A DNA stretch of 64,000 nt from Actinoplanes philippinensis. GTDB taxonomy: Bacteria; Actinomycetota; Actinomycetes; Mycobacteriales; Micromonosporaceae. Made by a program: the position numbers and the translations under genes. The stretch covers positions 124,001 to 188,000 of the forward strand of contig NZ_FONV01000017.1 in NCBI RefSeq assembly GCF_900113015.1, written 5' to 3'. Within the stretch, counting starts at the first letter, position 1. The number at the start of each line of letters is the position of its first letter. The notes under the pieces were generated by a model. It did not search any database. It was not told the origin of the DNA and saw only the letters and a list, made by a program, of their open reading frames with translations. This document shows positions 1-7,273 of this stretch, one piece after another.

Positions 1-462
1 ATGCTGCTGGTAGCCACCACCCTGCTGGTCGTAGGGCGAATACTGCGGGCCGGCGTCATACGCGGGCTGCTGCACCGGGGCGACCTCGCCACCCGTGTAC
101 ACCTCCGCGGTGACACGGAACATGCCCGTGTCCAGGCCGTCGCCCCGCTCGATCTCGACGATCACATCGCCATACACGGTCCAGGCCTGCTCACCGATGA
201 ACTCGGCCTGGGACTGCGCCAGCTCCTGCGCCAGCGCGGCGGCATAGGGCGCCAGCCGGCTGTGGTCGTAGGGCGACAGATCGATCACGTAGCGGTTGGG
301 CACGAGAGTGCGACCACCGGCCAGGATGGCCTTGTGCGCCTCGGCCTCCCGCTGCATGGCATTCAGAATCTCCACAGGGTGCACGACACCCTTGAAGACC
401 TTGGCGAAGGCCCCTTCGACCAGGCCTTCCAATCGCTTCTCAAAGCGCTGCAGCACGCTCAC
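1..462 (-). CDS. fhaA: FhaA, FHA-domain protein (N-terminal part, cut by window edge)
   Basis: The 154 visible codons encode the DUF3662 (FhaA N-terminal) domain, starting SVLQRFEKRLEGLVEGAF and continuing through HPVEILNAMQREAEAHKAI and LVPNRYVIDLSPYD. A Gln/Tyr/Pro-rich linker begins near residue 130. The phosphothreonine-binding FHA domain expected at the C-terminus lies to the left, outside the window. FhaA is a substrate and partner of Ser/Thr kinases that control peptidoglycan synthesis and division, and is usually encoded with fhaB, rodA, pbpA, pknA/B and pstP near the origin. The GTG start at 460-462 has a strong GAGGAGG 6 bases upstream. Identification rests on the N-terminal domain and on the neighbouring tRNA-Leu, which is common in actinobacteria. 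Confidence 0.92.
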   Translation of the reverse strand, partial: MSVLQRFEKRLEGLVEGAFAKVFKGVVHPVEILNAMQREAEAHKAILAGGRTLVPNRYVIDLSPYDHSRLAPYAAALAQELAQSQAEFIGEQAWTVYGDVIVEIERGDGLDTGMFRVTAEVYTGGEVAPVQQPAYDAGPQYSPYDQQGGGYQQH

Positions 463-697
463 CGGCTCCTCCTCGGGTTCCGAGGACATGATGGTATCCG
501 GCGACCGCTTGCGCATCTGTAGCCCAAGAGCAGCCGGCACTTCTGACCCTCGTATGGCGCCCCGGAACGCCGTGCTAGTGTTTCCTCCGTTGCCGGGGCG
601 ATATCAACTCGCTAGGTGACGTGCGACAGCGTAGTCTGTCGCAGCCAGTAACAAGAAGCAGGCCCGACCGGCCGGCTTCAGCCGAAAAGGTCAGATG

Positions 698-703
698 TAT
701 GAT
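698..703 (+). promoter_or_regulatory. Possible -10 box of the tRNA-Leu promoter
   Basis: TATGAT stands 18 bases before the mature tRNA 5' end, a usual distance for a stable-RNA promoter. The expected -35 position is only weakly similar to consensus. The gap 463-721 otherwise holds the promoter zone of fhaA and no gene that can be supported. Confidence 0.35.
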
Positions 704-721
704 CTTGGAGGCAAGTCACAT

Positions 722-804
722 GGGGATGTGGCGGAATGGCAGACGCGCACGGTTCAGGTCCGTGTGTCCGAAAGGACGTGGGGGTTCAACTCCCCCCATC
801 CCCA
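722..804 (+). tRNA. tRNA-Leu (anticodon CAG)
   Basis: An 83-nt cloverleaf. The acceptor arm GGGGATG pairs with CATCCCC, and A804 is the discriminator. The anticodon loop TTCAGGT is closed by a GCACGG/CCGTGT stem and gives anticodon CAG. A long variable arm, typical of tRNA-Leu, and the T loop GGTTCAACTCC are present. CCA is not encoded. Confidence 0.96.
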
Positions 805-869
805 CGAGAGCGAATTGGGCGACCCTGTCCGCGGAAAGCGCGGACCGTGGTCGCCCTCGTCTTTTCTGC

Positions 870-890
870 TCCGGGGGCCGAGCCCCCGGA
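870..890 (+). terminator. Terminator of tRNA-Leu
   Basis: A perfect 9-bp stem TCCGGGGGC / GCCCCCGGA with loop CGA lies 65 bases after the tRNA. It closely resembles the hairpin after tRNA-Ile at 49076-49094. No U-tract follows, as is common in high-GC actinobacteria. Confidence 0.7.
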
Positions 891-1089
891 CACCCCGCAT
901 CACGGTGGGCGCGGCGGGTGGGCACGTGGCGGTTGGTGGGTTGGTCACGGTTACCTCTTCAGGGGCAGAACCTTTGGGGGTACGGCTACGTGTCCCGGGT
1001 TCGGGCCTGAGGCTTCGTCGCCTTTCGGGTGAAGGTGGTAGGAGCGTTATGCTCGCGGCTTTATTCGGTCTTCAGGGTGGAGTGCGGTC

Positions 1090-1914
1090 GTGACGGCGAC
1101 TGGTGCTGGTGTCGGGCAGGGCAAGCGCAACGTTCTCGGTGTGCTTGTGGATGCCACTGACTATGCGACTGCTACGGCTCGGATCATCGAGGCGGCCCGC
1201 GAGCAGCGGCCGTTCGCGGTCACCGCCCTGGCCGTGCACGGCGTGATGACCGGGGTCGAGGATCCGGCCCACAACGCGCGGCTCAACTCCTTCGACCTCG
1301 TCACGCCGGACGGGCAGCCGGTCCGGTGGGCGCTCAACCTGCTGCACCGGGCCGGGCTGACCGATCGGGTGTATGGGCCCACTCTGACCCTGAAGGTCGT
1401 CGAGCAGGCCGCCGCCGAGGGCCTGCCCATTTATCTGTACGGGTCGACCGAGCCGACTCTGGAGCGGCTGGTGCCGGCACTGCAGGGGATGTTCCCGGCG
1501 CTGAAGATCGCCGGCGTCGAGGCGTCCAAGTTCCGTAAGTCACAGCCGGGGGAGCCGGAAGCGATCGCTGAGCGGATCAAGGCATCCGGCGCCCGGGTCG
1601 TGCTCGTCGGGCTGGGGTGCCCGCGGCAGGAGGTCTTCACCTACGCCATGCGGCCGCTGCTCGACATGCCGTTGCTGGCGGTGGGTGCGGCGTTCGACTA
1701 TCACGCCGGCCTTCTCAAGAACCCGCCCGCGTGGATGCAGAAGTATGCGCTGGAGTGGCTGTGGCGTCTCGGCCTGGAGCCCAAGCGCCTGTGGCGGCGC
1801 TACATCCTGCTGAACCCGGCCTACCTGAGCCGCCTCGGCGCGCAGAAGCTCGGCCTGTGGAAGGCGACCCCGCCGGCCCCGTCGACCGTCCCGGTGCACG
1901 AGTTCGCCGTCTGA
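1090..1914 (+). CDS. WecG/TagA/CpsF-family glycosyltransferase
   Basis: 274 aa, full length for the family (GT26). These enzymes move a UDP-activated HexNAc or ManNAcA onto a lipid-linked acceptor during teichoic-acid, capsule or exopolysaccharide synthesis. The family motif TPDGQPVRWA lies near residues 77-86. GVGxP-type core elements are seen as LVGLGCPRQE (about 173-182) and VGAAFDYHAG (about 197-206). The basic C-terminus LGLEPKRLWRRYILLNPAYL is characteristic. The GTG start has GGTGGAG 7-9 bases upstream. The gene stands alone, with tRNA-Leu upstream. The sugar donor and the product polymer cannot be told from sequence. Confidence 0.9.
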   Translation: MTATGAGVGQGKRNVLGVLVDATDYATATARIIEAAREQRPFAVTALAVHGVMTGVEDPAHNARLNSFDLVTPDGQPVRWALNLLHRAGLTDRVYGPTLTLKVVEQAAAEGLPIYLYGSTEPTLERLVPALQGMFPALKIAGVEASKFRKSQPGEPEAIAERIKASGARVVLVGLGCPRQEVFTYAMRPLLDMPLLAVGAAFDYHAGLLKNPPAWMQKYALEWLWRLGLEPKRLWRRYILLNPAYLSRLGAQKLGLWKATPPAPSTVPVHEFAV

Positions 1915-2089
1915 CCGCTCGGATCTTGTTTCCGACAGCGTGTCACAGGTCACTCACAGAGCGCCCGCCTTCGTCCACATAGTCCGTGAAGTCATCCACA
2001 GTGTGCAATTGACCACGTACACAACGTGACACCGAACCCGTAGGGGTACCGCTTCCGGGCATATCCCGGTTTCGCAACCGTCACGAACG

Positions 2090-2710
2090 GTGAACGCTGT
2101 CGATGTGAACACCGCTGTGGACGTCATCCTGATCGGCATCCTCGCCGCCGTCTGGCTCACCGCCGGGCTGCTGGCGGACGGCATGCCCACCGCCGGCAGC
2201 GCGCGCCAGCTCCGGCGCCGTGCCGGGCTGCTCTCCGCGCTGGTCGGCGCGGGCGTCGTGGTGTTCGCCGCGGTGCCACTGGTCTCCGAGCTCATGCCCG
2301 GCGTGTCGGCGGCCCCGACGGCGGCGCTGCTCCCGGCCGTCCCGGCCCTGCTCGTGCTGACCGCGACCGTGCGGCGGCTCGGCTGGGTCCGGCGTGGCGC
2401 CGGGGCGTTCTCCACCGCACCGCGCACGCCGGTGCCACCGGCTCTGCGGGCGGCGGCCGCCCACCCGCTGCTGGCCGCGCCCCTGCAGATCACCGGCCTG
2501 GCCGCGCTGGTCGGCCTGCCGATTGCGGCCGGCCTGGTGGCGCTGCCCGGCGGGCAGGCCACCGCGACGGCCGGCATCGCCGCCATCGCGATCGTGCTGG
2601 CAGTGGCCGTGATCGGCATCCGCGCCGCCCTGCGGCACAGCCGCCTGGCCCCGCTCGTGATGGCGCCCCTGAAGCGCGACCGGGACCGCGCCCCGGTCGG
2701 CGCACGCTGA
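2090..2710 (+). CDS. Hypothetical integral membrane protein
   Basis: 206 aa, not recognised. It shows about five hydrophobic stretches (roughly residues 11-29, 46-66, 74-93, 131-152 and 160-178) and a basic C-terminus rich in Arg, Lys and Asp. The start could be GTG 2090 or the in-frame GTG 2105; neither has a convincing ribosome-binding site. Codon use is strongly GC3-biased, as in real genes here. It converges on the next gene, and a long perfect hairpin lies between them. Confidence 0.65.
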   Translation: MNAVDVNTAVDVILIGILAAVWLTAGLLADGMPTAGSARQLRRRAGLLSALVGAGVVVFAAVPLVSELMPGVSAAPTAALLPAVPALLVLTATVRRLGWVRRGAGAFSTAPRTPVPPALRAAAAHPLLAAPLQITGLAALVGLPIAAGLVALPGGQATATAGIAAIAIVLAVAVIGIRAALRHSRLAPLVMAPLKRDRDRAPVGAR

Positions 2711-2730
2711 TCGCGGTGCCGCAATGCCGA

Positions 2731-2789
2731 CCGGTGTGGCTCTGACCGGTGTCTCAACGAGTGTGAGACACCGGTCAGAGCCACACCGG
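2731..2789. terminator. 26-bp perfect inverted repeat between convergent genes
   Basis: Arms 2731-2756 and 2764-2789 are perfectly complementary over 26 bp with a 7-base loop. It sits 20 bases after the stop of the membrane protein and 15 bases after the stop of the opposing gene, so it most likely works as a bidirectional terminator. Confidence 0.8.
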
Positions 2790-2803
2790 GTTCGACAGTC
2801 TTG

Positions 2804-3244
2804 TCAGTGGCGCTTGGCCTCTTGCACGTAGAGCAGCTCCAGGATGGAGCGCGCCGCCTCGAACCAGCGGTCCAGCCACTCGGACGGCGGCAGGGTGCCA
2901 CGGGCCGGGAGTTCCAGCAGCAGGCCGCGCAGCAGCGGGTGATCGGCCATCGACTGGCTCGACGAGTCGGCCCAGCCGGCCGACAGGACCGGGTCGCTGA
3001 GGCCCTGCAGGTCCAGGGACGGCAGCCGCGAGGACCGGTCGAGGGAGCCGGACGGCTCGATGCTGGTGTGGTTGCGCCCGGGGGACCGGGTCGGCAGCCC
3101 CGCGGCGTTACGCGATACCAGATCGCTGTCGTTGTCGGCCGCCAAAGCCTCCCGCCGGCCCTGCCGGTACGCGCTCACCCCGCCGCTGAATCTGTCCTGC
3201 GCCGTCGACGAACCGTTGCTGAGGTTGTCGGAACCAATCGTCAT
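2804..3244 (-). CDS. Hypothetical protein, 146 aa
   Basis: Not recognised. A Ser/Asn/Arg-rich N-terminal half, probably disordered, is followed by a compact helical C-terminus with WLDRWFEAARSILELLYVQ near residues 122-140. No signal peptide, membrane segment or metal-binding Cys pattern is visible. Starts at ATG 3244. It lies downstream of the XRE/DUF397 pair, separated from it by two hairpins. Confidence 0.6.
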   Translation of the reverse strand: MTIGSDNLSNGSSTAQDRFSGGVSAYRQGRREALAADNDSDLVSRNAAGLPTRSPGRNHTSIEPSGSLDRSSRLPSLDLQGLSDPVLSAGWADSSSQSMADHPLLRGLLLELPARGTLPPSEWLDRWFEAARSILELLYVQEAKRH

Positions 3245-3274
3245 CTGTCTGCCTTGCCTCGTTCGGGCTGGCCC

Positions 3275-3309
3275 TCAGAGCTGTCTCAGAGGGTCTGAGG
3301 CAGCTCTGA
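3275..3309 (-). promoter_or_regulatory. Inverted repeat just upstream of the 146-aa gene
   Basis: Arms 3275-3290 and 3294-3309 match over 16 bp with one mismatch and a GGG loop. It stands 31 bases before the ATG at 3244, closer to that start than to the end of the preceding gene. An attenuator or operator is as likely as a second terminator. Confidence 0.45.
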
Positions 3310-3413
3310 AAGCCAGCCGGTGATGTGTCCCGGCCCACAGCGCGGTCCGGTCCGCGCCCGGCCTTTTCAACGAGGCGACTCGCACACAGCGACGCCGAAT
3401 CGGGCAAATAGCA

Positions 3414-3440
3414 ACGGCCGGCCCGTACCGGGCCGGCCGT
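3414..3440 (-). terminator. Terminator of the XRE/DUF397 pair
   Basis: A perfect 12-bp stem ACGGCCGGCCCG / CGGGCCGGCCGT with loop TAC lies 10 bases after the stop codon of the DUF397 gene. Confidence 0.8.
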
Positions 3441-3450
3441 GCCGACGTTC

Positions 3451-3675
3451 TCAGAGGTCGAACTCGCCGTCCTTGGCTCCACCCACGAACGCGTCCCACT
3501 CGGCCGTCGTGAAGATCAGCGCCGGTCCCGACGGATTCTTCGAGTCCCGCACCGCGATCGCCTCACCGACGAACGCGACCTCGACACAGTTGTCGCAGTT
3601 GGGGCCGCTTCGCGTGCTCTTGAACCACCGAGCGCGGTTCAGATCGACTCGGAGGCCCTTCGCCTCGATTTCCAC
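3451..3675 (-). CDS. DUF397 domain protein
   Basis: 74 aa, the whole protein being one DUF397 domain: LNRARWFKSTRSG, NCVEVAF, VAVRDSKNPSGPAL-like core and the closing FTTAEWDAFVGGAKDGEFDL. DUF397 proteins are small partners of XRE-DUF5753 regulators (BldB/WhiJ-type systems linked to development in Streptomyces). Its start overlaps the 3' end of the upstream XRE gene by 37 bp, so the two are surely co-transcribed and probably translationally coupled. The biochemical role of the family is not settled. Confidence 0.92.
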   Translation of the reverse strand: MEIEAKGLRVDLNRARWFKSTRSGPNCDNCVEVAFVGEAIAVRDSKNPSGPALIFTTAEWDAFVGGAKDGEFDL

Positions 3676-4520
3676 AATGGCTCCTCTACCAGCACTTTGA
3701 TCATCTTGCGGGACGAATCCGGATCGAGCGCGGCAGCCCGGATGGTGTCGAACACCTCCCGGTACGTACGGATCTCGTCGTCCTTCTCCAGGAAGAGCCC
3801 GCCGGCCGCGTTCTCCGCGAACACCAGGTCGGGGTCACCGTCCGAGGGGAAGTCGAGGATCGCGAACGCGCCGTCCATGGCGGCGTGTGCGCCGACAGCG
3901 AACGGCAGGATCTGGAGAGTCACGTTCGGGAGAAGAGTCACTTCGAGCAGGTGCAACAGCTGCTCGCGCATGACCTCGTCACCACCGACCGGACGACTCA
4001 CCACCGCTTCATCGAGTACCACCCAAAGATCGATTGGATCGTCCTGAATCAACAACGACTGGCGTTGCATGCGGACGCGGACGCGTTGCGCGATTCTCTG
4101 GTCGGTGTCATCCCATCGGGCGGATCCAATGAGAGCGAGTGCGTACTCCTCGGTCTGCAATAGGCCGGGAATCACCTGCTGCTCGTACGTCCTAATTGAT
4201 CTAGCTTCGGCTTCGAAACCCACATAAGTGCTGTTCAGGACGGTTGAATACGGATGCCACCAGCCTCTCTGGCGAGCGTCTCGAGCAATTCCGACGAGAC
4301 TCTCCGCTATGTCCGGATTCACACCATAAAAAGCCAACATGTCGCTTACGTCGGCCGTCGTGGCACTGGTATGTCCGGTTTCGATGCGGGATATCTTGGA
4401 TGGCGAACAGCCCAGCCGCTCCGCCACCACGTCGATGGTCACGCCGGCCGCCTCACGAAGTCTGCGCAGTTCCACACCGAGGCGGCGTCGACGAAGGGTG
4501 GGACTGCGGCGTCGATTCAC
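3639..4520 (-). CDS. XRE-family regulator with DUF5753 domain
   Basis: 293 aa. The N-terminal helix-turn-helix (about residues 14-68) reads LGVELRRLREAAGVTIDVVA...LGCSPSKISRIETG. The rest is a DUF5753 sensor-like domain with WWHPYS, the family hallmark YVGFEAEARSIRTYEQQVIP and GLLQTEEYA. Such proteins repress or activate genes in WhiJ-like pairs with DUF397 partners. The palindrome at 4594-4606, about 75 bases upstream, is a candidate autoregulatory site. Genomes of sporulating actinomycetes carry many such pairs, so the target cannot be guessed. Confidence 0.93.
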   Translation of the reverse strand: MNRRRSPTLRRRRLGVELRRLREAAGVTIDVVAERLGCSPSKISRIETGHTSATTADVSDMLAFYGVNPDIAESLVGIARDARQRGWWHPYSTVLNSTYVGFEAEARSIRTYEQQVIPGLLQTEEYALALIGSARWDDTDQRIAQRVRVRMQRQSLLIQDDPIDLWVVLDEAVVSRPVGGDEVMREQLLHLLEVTLLPNVTLQILPFAVGAHAAMDGAFAILDFPSDGDPDLVFAENAAGGLFLEKDDEIRTYREVFDTIRAAALDPDSSRKMIKVLVEEPLWKSRRRASESI

Positions 4521-4593
4521 CAGCCCAGTCTTCCGACCCGTTCATGATCGTTCAAGCACAGTGGATGATCACAGAGAATCACGGAAGCGTGAC

Positions 4594-4606
4594 ATGCAAC
4601 TTGCAT
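4594..4606. promoter_or_regulatory. Candidate operator palindrome upstream of the XRE gene
   Basis: ATGCAACTTGCAT is a perfect 6+1+6 palindrome in the divergent region 4521-4900. A related site, TTGCAAAAGTGCAT, lies at 4821-4834, and GTGCATC/GATGCAC arms flank 4829-4855. The region is AT-richer than its surroundings. Inference from position only. Confidence 0.35.
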
Positions 4607-4900
4607 CGACAGGACTGGTGGTGCAATCTTTCCGTATGGCCAGCGTCACTTAATGTTCTTGAGGGACGGGGTCAAAATCGACAAAACGCACCATACGACG
4701 TCCATCACGGGGCGCCGAGCCTTTGGCAGTCCCCTGTGGACTTCCGCCCCGACACGGGTGGGGCTGTTCGGCGATAGTGACGTTCCGCAACCTCCTTCGA
4801 TGGTCAAATCCGTCGAAGGCTTGCAAAAGTGCATCTAGACGGCAAACTGATGCACTTGTCACCATCCACATCCCACACGAGTCTCAGGGCAGGAGATGAC

Positions 4901-5206
4901 GTGGTTTTACCTCGGTCCGGTGATGTCATCCACGTGACGAAGGCGGCGAGCGTTCAGTTCGCATCACCGATGTTGTTCCGGGTCATCCGGGTGCACGACT
5001 GGCCGACCTACGAGGGTTGGGTCTGGCTGGACGGCTACGAGCTGAACTCGGCCGGTGACGCGGTCGAACGCCGATCCATCTTCGTACAGGTCAACGGCCT
5101 GCGGCCGGTCGGAAAGGCGCCCGATCCGCGGGCGCGTAACGGCCGTCAGCCGGGACCCCGTCCGGGAGTGGTGCCGACCCGGACGATCCGCACCACGAAT
5201 CGCTAA
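4901..5206 (+). CDS. Hypothetical protein, about 101 aa
   Basis: Not recognised. A small soluble protein with a compact core, FRVIRVHDWPTYEGWVWLDGYELN, followed by a basic Pro/Arg-rich tail. I prefer GTG 4901, preceded by AGGAG with 5-base spacing. Longer in-frame starts exist at GTG 4829 (GAAGG 10 bases upstream) and ATG 4850, giving up to 125 aa. It ends in a 4-bp convergent overlap with the PASTA gene. Confidence 0.6.
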   Translation: MVLPRSGDVIHVTKAASVQFASPMLFRVIRVHDWPTYEGWVWLDGYELNSAGDAVERRSIFVQVNGLRPVGKAPDPRARNGRQPGPRPGVVPTRTIRTTNR

Positions 5207-5853
5207 TCAGCAGCGCCGCTCGAGGGCGCGGTGTTCACGGGCGTCGACGTGGTCGGCGCGCCCGCCCTCGCCGACGCGACTATCAGGGTCACCCTGGTGT
5301 CCGACGGCACCTGCTGGCCCTCCGCGGGATCACAGTCGATCACCGTGTCCGGTTCGGCGTCGCTCTCCCGGCGGAGCACCCGCCAGCCCAGACCGGAACG
5401 CTCCAGCGCCGCCTGCGCATCCGCGAGAGGCATGCCGCGCAGCGCCGGCACATTCGCCTCCTGATCAGCCGCATCGGTCGTCGGCGCAGCGCTCGTCGCG
5501 GTCGCCACCGTCGGCGTGGCCGCACCCCCATCGTTCACGGCCGGCGGCTGAGCGGCCGTCGGGGTGGCACCGGGAGTATCCACATCGTCACCGGAGCTCT
5601 GCATGATCACCACGACGCCGAAGCCGAGCAGCGCCAGCAGAGCGACCGCGACGGTCCCCACCGCGATCGGCGTCCACCACCGACCGGAGGGCTCGATCTG
5701 CGCCGGATCGGCCCAGTCACCCTCTTGGTCGTAGGTGTTCCGCGGCACCGCGCCGTACGGCCGGACGCCGGCCCGCCCGGTCCACACCTCACCGTCCCGA
5801 TCGGCTGATTCGGAACGGTCGGCAGTCGGGTCCGGATCGTGCTCCTCAGGCAT
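5203..5853 (-). CDS. PASTA-domain single-pass membrane protein
   Basis: 216 aa. An acidic cytoplasmic N-terminus (about 1-62) is followed by one membrane helix (about 65-87, IAVGTVAVALLALLGFGVVV). A Thr/Pro/Ala-rich extracellular stalk leads to a C-terminal PASTA domain (about 140-205): VPALRGMPLADAQAALERSG...DCDPAEGQQVPSDTRVTLIVA. PASTA domains bind peptidoglycan fragments or beta-lactams in PknB kinases and class B PBPs; here no kinase or transpeptidase is attached. The start ATG 5853 (or GTG 5856) follows GGAGGGA. It may act as a cell-wall sensor, but that is inference. Confidence 0.8.
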   Translation of the reverse strand: MPEEHDPDPTADRSESADRDGEVWTGRAGVRPYGAVPRNTYDQEGDWADPAQIEPSGRWWTPIAVGTVAVALLALLGFGVVVIMQSSGDDVDTPGATPTAAQPPAVNDGGAATPTVATATSAAPTTDAADQEANVPALRGMPLADAQAALERSGLGWRVLRRESDAEPDTVIDCDPAEGQQVPSDTRVTLIVASARAGAPTTSTPVNTAPSSGAAD

Positions 5854-5978
5854 CACCGGGTTCCCTCCGCTCCGTACATCCGCGCTCATCGCAGCGTCAA
5901 GGTACCGAATCTTGCTTGGTCGAGACGGTTTCCACCAGCGGAAAGCGCATTTCACAGACATCGGCGAGGAGCAGTACA

Positions 5979-7262
5979 GTGCCCGGCATGGCCGAGAAGG
6001 GCTGGACAACACAGGCTGCCACGGCGGCCGGGATCGCGGCCGGCGCCGGCGCCGCGCAACTGGGTCTTGGTTATGGGCTGGGCGTCATCGCGTGGCCGGT
6101 GACCGCAACCGAGGCGGACAGTGTCTGGCTGGGCAGCCTCGGCTGGGCGACCTGGATCACGGCGAGCGCGACAGTCCTCGGGGCGGTGATCGCCGGGCGG
6201 ATGCGGGCCGAGCGCTCGGACCGCTGGCGTGGACTGTGGCGGTTCGCACTGTCGGCCGCGGCGGCGCTGGGCGCCCTGGTGATCGTCGCGCTGGTGGCGC
6301 TGCCGGCTCGTGACGCGGTCCGCACCGGCTCCCTGTCCCCCCAGGCGGTCGCCGCCGGCTACGCGACGGCCGGTCTGCTGGCCGGGCTGGTGGTCGCGTT
6401 CTGGGCGGTCTCGTCCGGCCCGGTCGCGACCAACCTGATCGGGACCGCGCTGTGGCTGTGGGCGCTGGCGATCGCCGGTGTGGTGGCCGAGCTGGTCACC
6501 GGGCGCGACTTCGCCACCTATCTGACCAGTTGGCAGTTCGCCGAGTCGGTCAGTCCGGTGCAGTATGGCGGGATCTACTGGCCGAGCGCCCTGCTGACCC
6601 TGGTCGCGGCGTTCGGCATCGGCCTGGTCGCGGCCGTCCCGGCGGCGTGGCGGGGCGAGCTCGGGCTGGGCACGGCGATCTCCGGCGCGGTCGGGCCGCT
6701 GCTGGTGGCGTTCTCGTTCCTCACGCTGGCTCCACTGTTGACCGAGGCGATGGGGCCGATCGAGTCGGCGTATCTGATCGCGCCCTACGCCGTCCTGGCC
6801 GGCCTCGGTGGCTCGGCCCTGACCGTGGGGGTCGCGAGGGGCCGGCGCAACCGCCTCGACCGGAGGGAGCAGCCCGCCCTGCCGTCCGCCGAGACCTCGA
6901 CGGACAGGACGACCGAGCCGCCGAGGGACAAGGTCGCCGGCCGCGCCACACCGGCACAGCGGACGACCGCCCCACCGAAACCGGCCACACCCGCTCCCGC
7001 CCCACTGAAAGCGGCGGCACCCGCCCCACCGAAGGCACCCGCGCCCGCCCCGCCGAAAGCGCCGGCACCTGCCGCAGCGCCGAAGCCGGCCGCGCCACCC
7101 GCCGTCGATCCGGAGATCGCCGCGGCTGCGCGGCCCACCGGCCGGGCTCCGGCGAAACGCAAGAACGGCAACGGCGAACCGGCCCGTCCCACGATCACGC
7201 CGCCACCGGCGAACCCGACCGTGGCCAGGATCAACCCCGACAAGCCGCAGTCCGGGAAGTAG
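5979..7262 (+). CDS. Hypothetical multi-pass membrane protein with Pro/Ala-rich tail
   Basis: 427 aa, not recognised. About seven to eight hydrophobic helices fill residues 10-290. They are followed by about 140 residues of low-complexity cytoplasmic tail with repeated PAPAPPKA-type units and many Lys/Arg. The best start is GTG 5979, with GAGGAG 7 bases upstream; ATG 5988 (MAEKGWTT) is the alternative. The tail resembles those of membrane scaffolds but carries no known motif. It is divergent from the PASTA gene and ends 11 bases from the opposing ligase gene. Confidence 0.75.
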   Translation: MPGMAEKGWTTQAATAAGIAAGAGAAQLGLGYGLGVIAWPVTATEADSVWLGSLGWATWITASATVLGAVIAGRMRAERSDRWRGLWRFALSAAAALGALVIVALVALPARDAVRTGSLSPQAVAAGYATAGLLAGLVVAFWAVSSGPVATNLIGTALWLWALAIAGVVAELVTGRDFATYLTSWQFAESVSPVQYGGIYWPSALLTLVAAFGIGLVAAVPAAWRGELGLGTAISGAVGPLLVAFSFLTLAPLLTEAMGPIESAYLIAPYAVLAGLGGSALTVGVARGRRNRLDRREQPALPSAETSTDRTTEPPRDKVAGRATPAQRTTAPPKPATPAPAPLKAAAPAPPKAPAPAPPKAPAPAAAPKPAAPPAVDPEIAAAARPTGRAPAKRKNGNGEPARPTITPPPANPTVARINPDKPQSGK

Positions 7263-7273
7263 CACAGACAGGC

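Noticed and set aside
1..522. Long plus-strand open frame over the left edge
   Set aside because: It mirrors fhaA on the minus strand, whose protein is clearly recognisable and has a strong ribosome-binding site.
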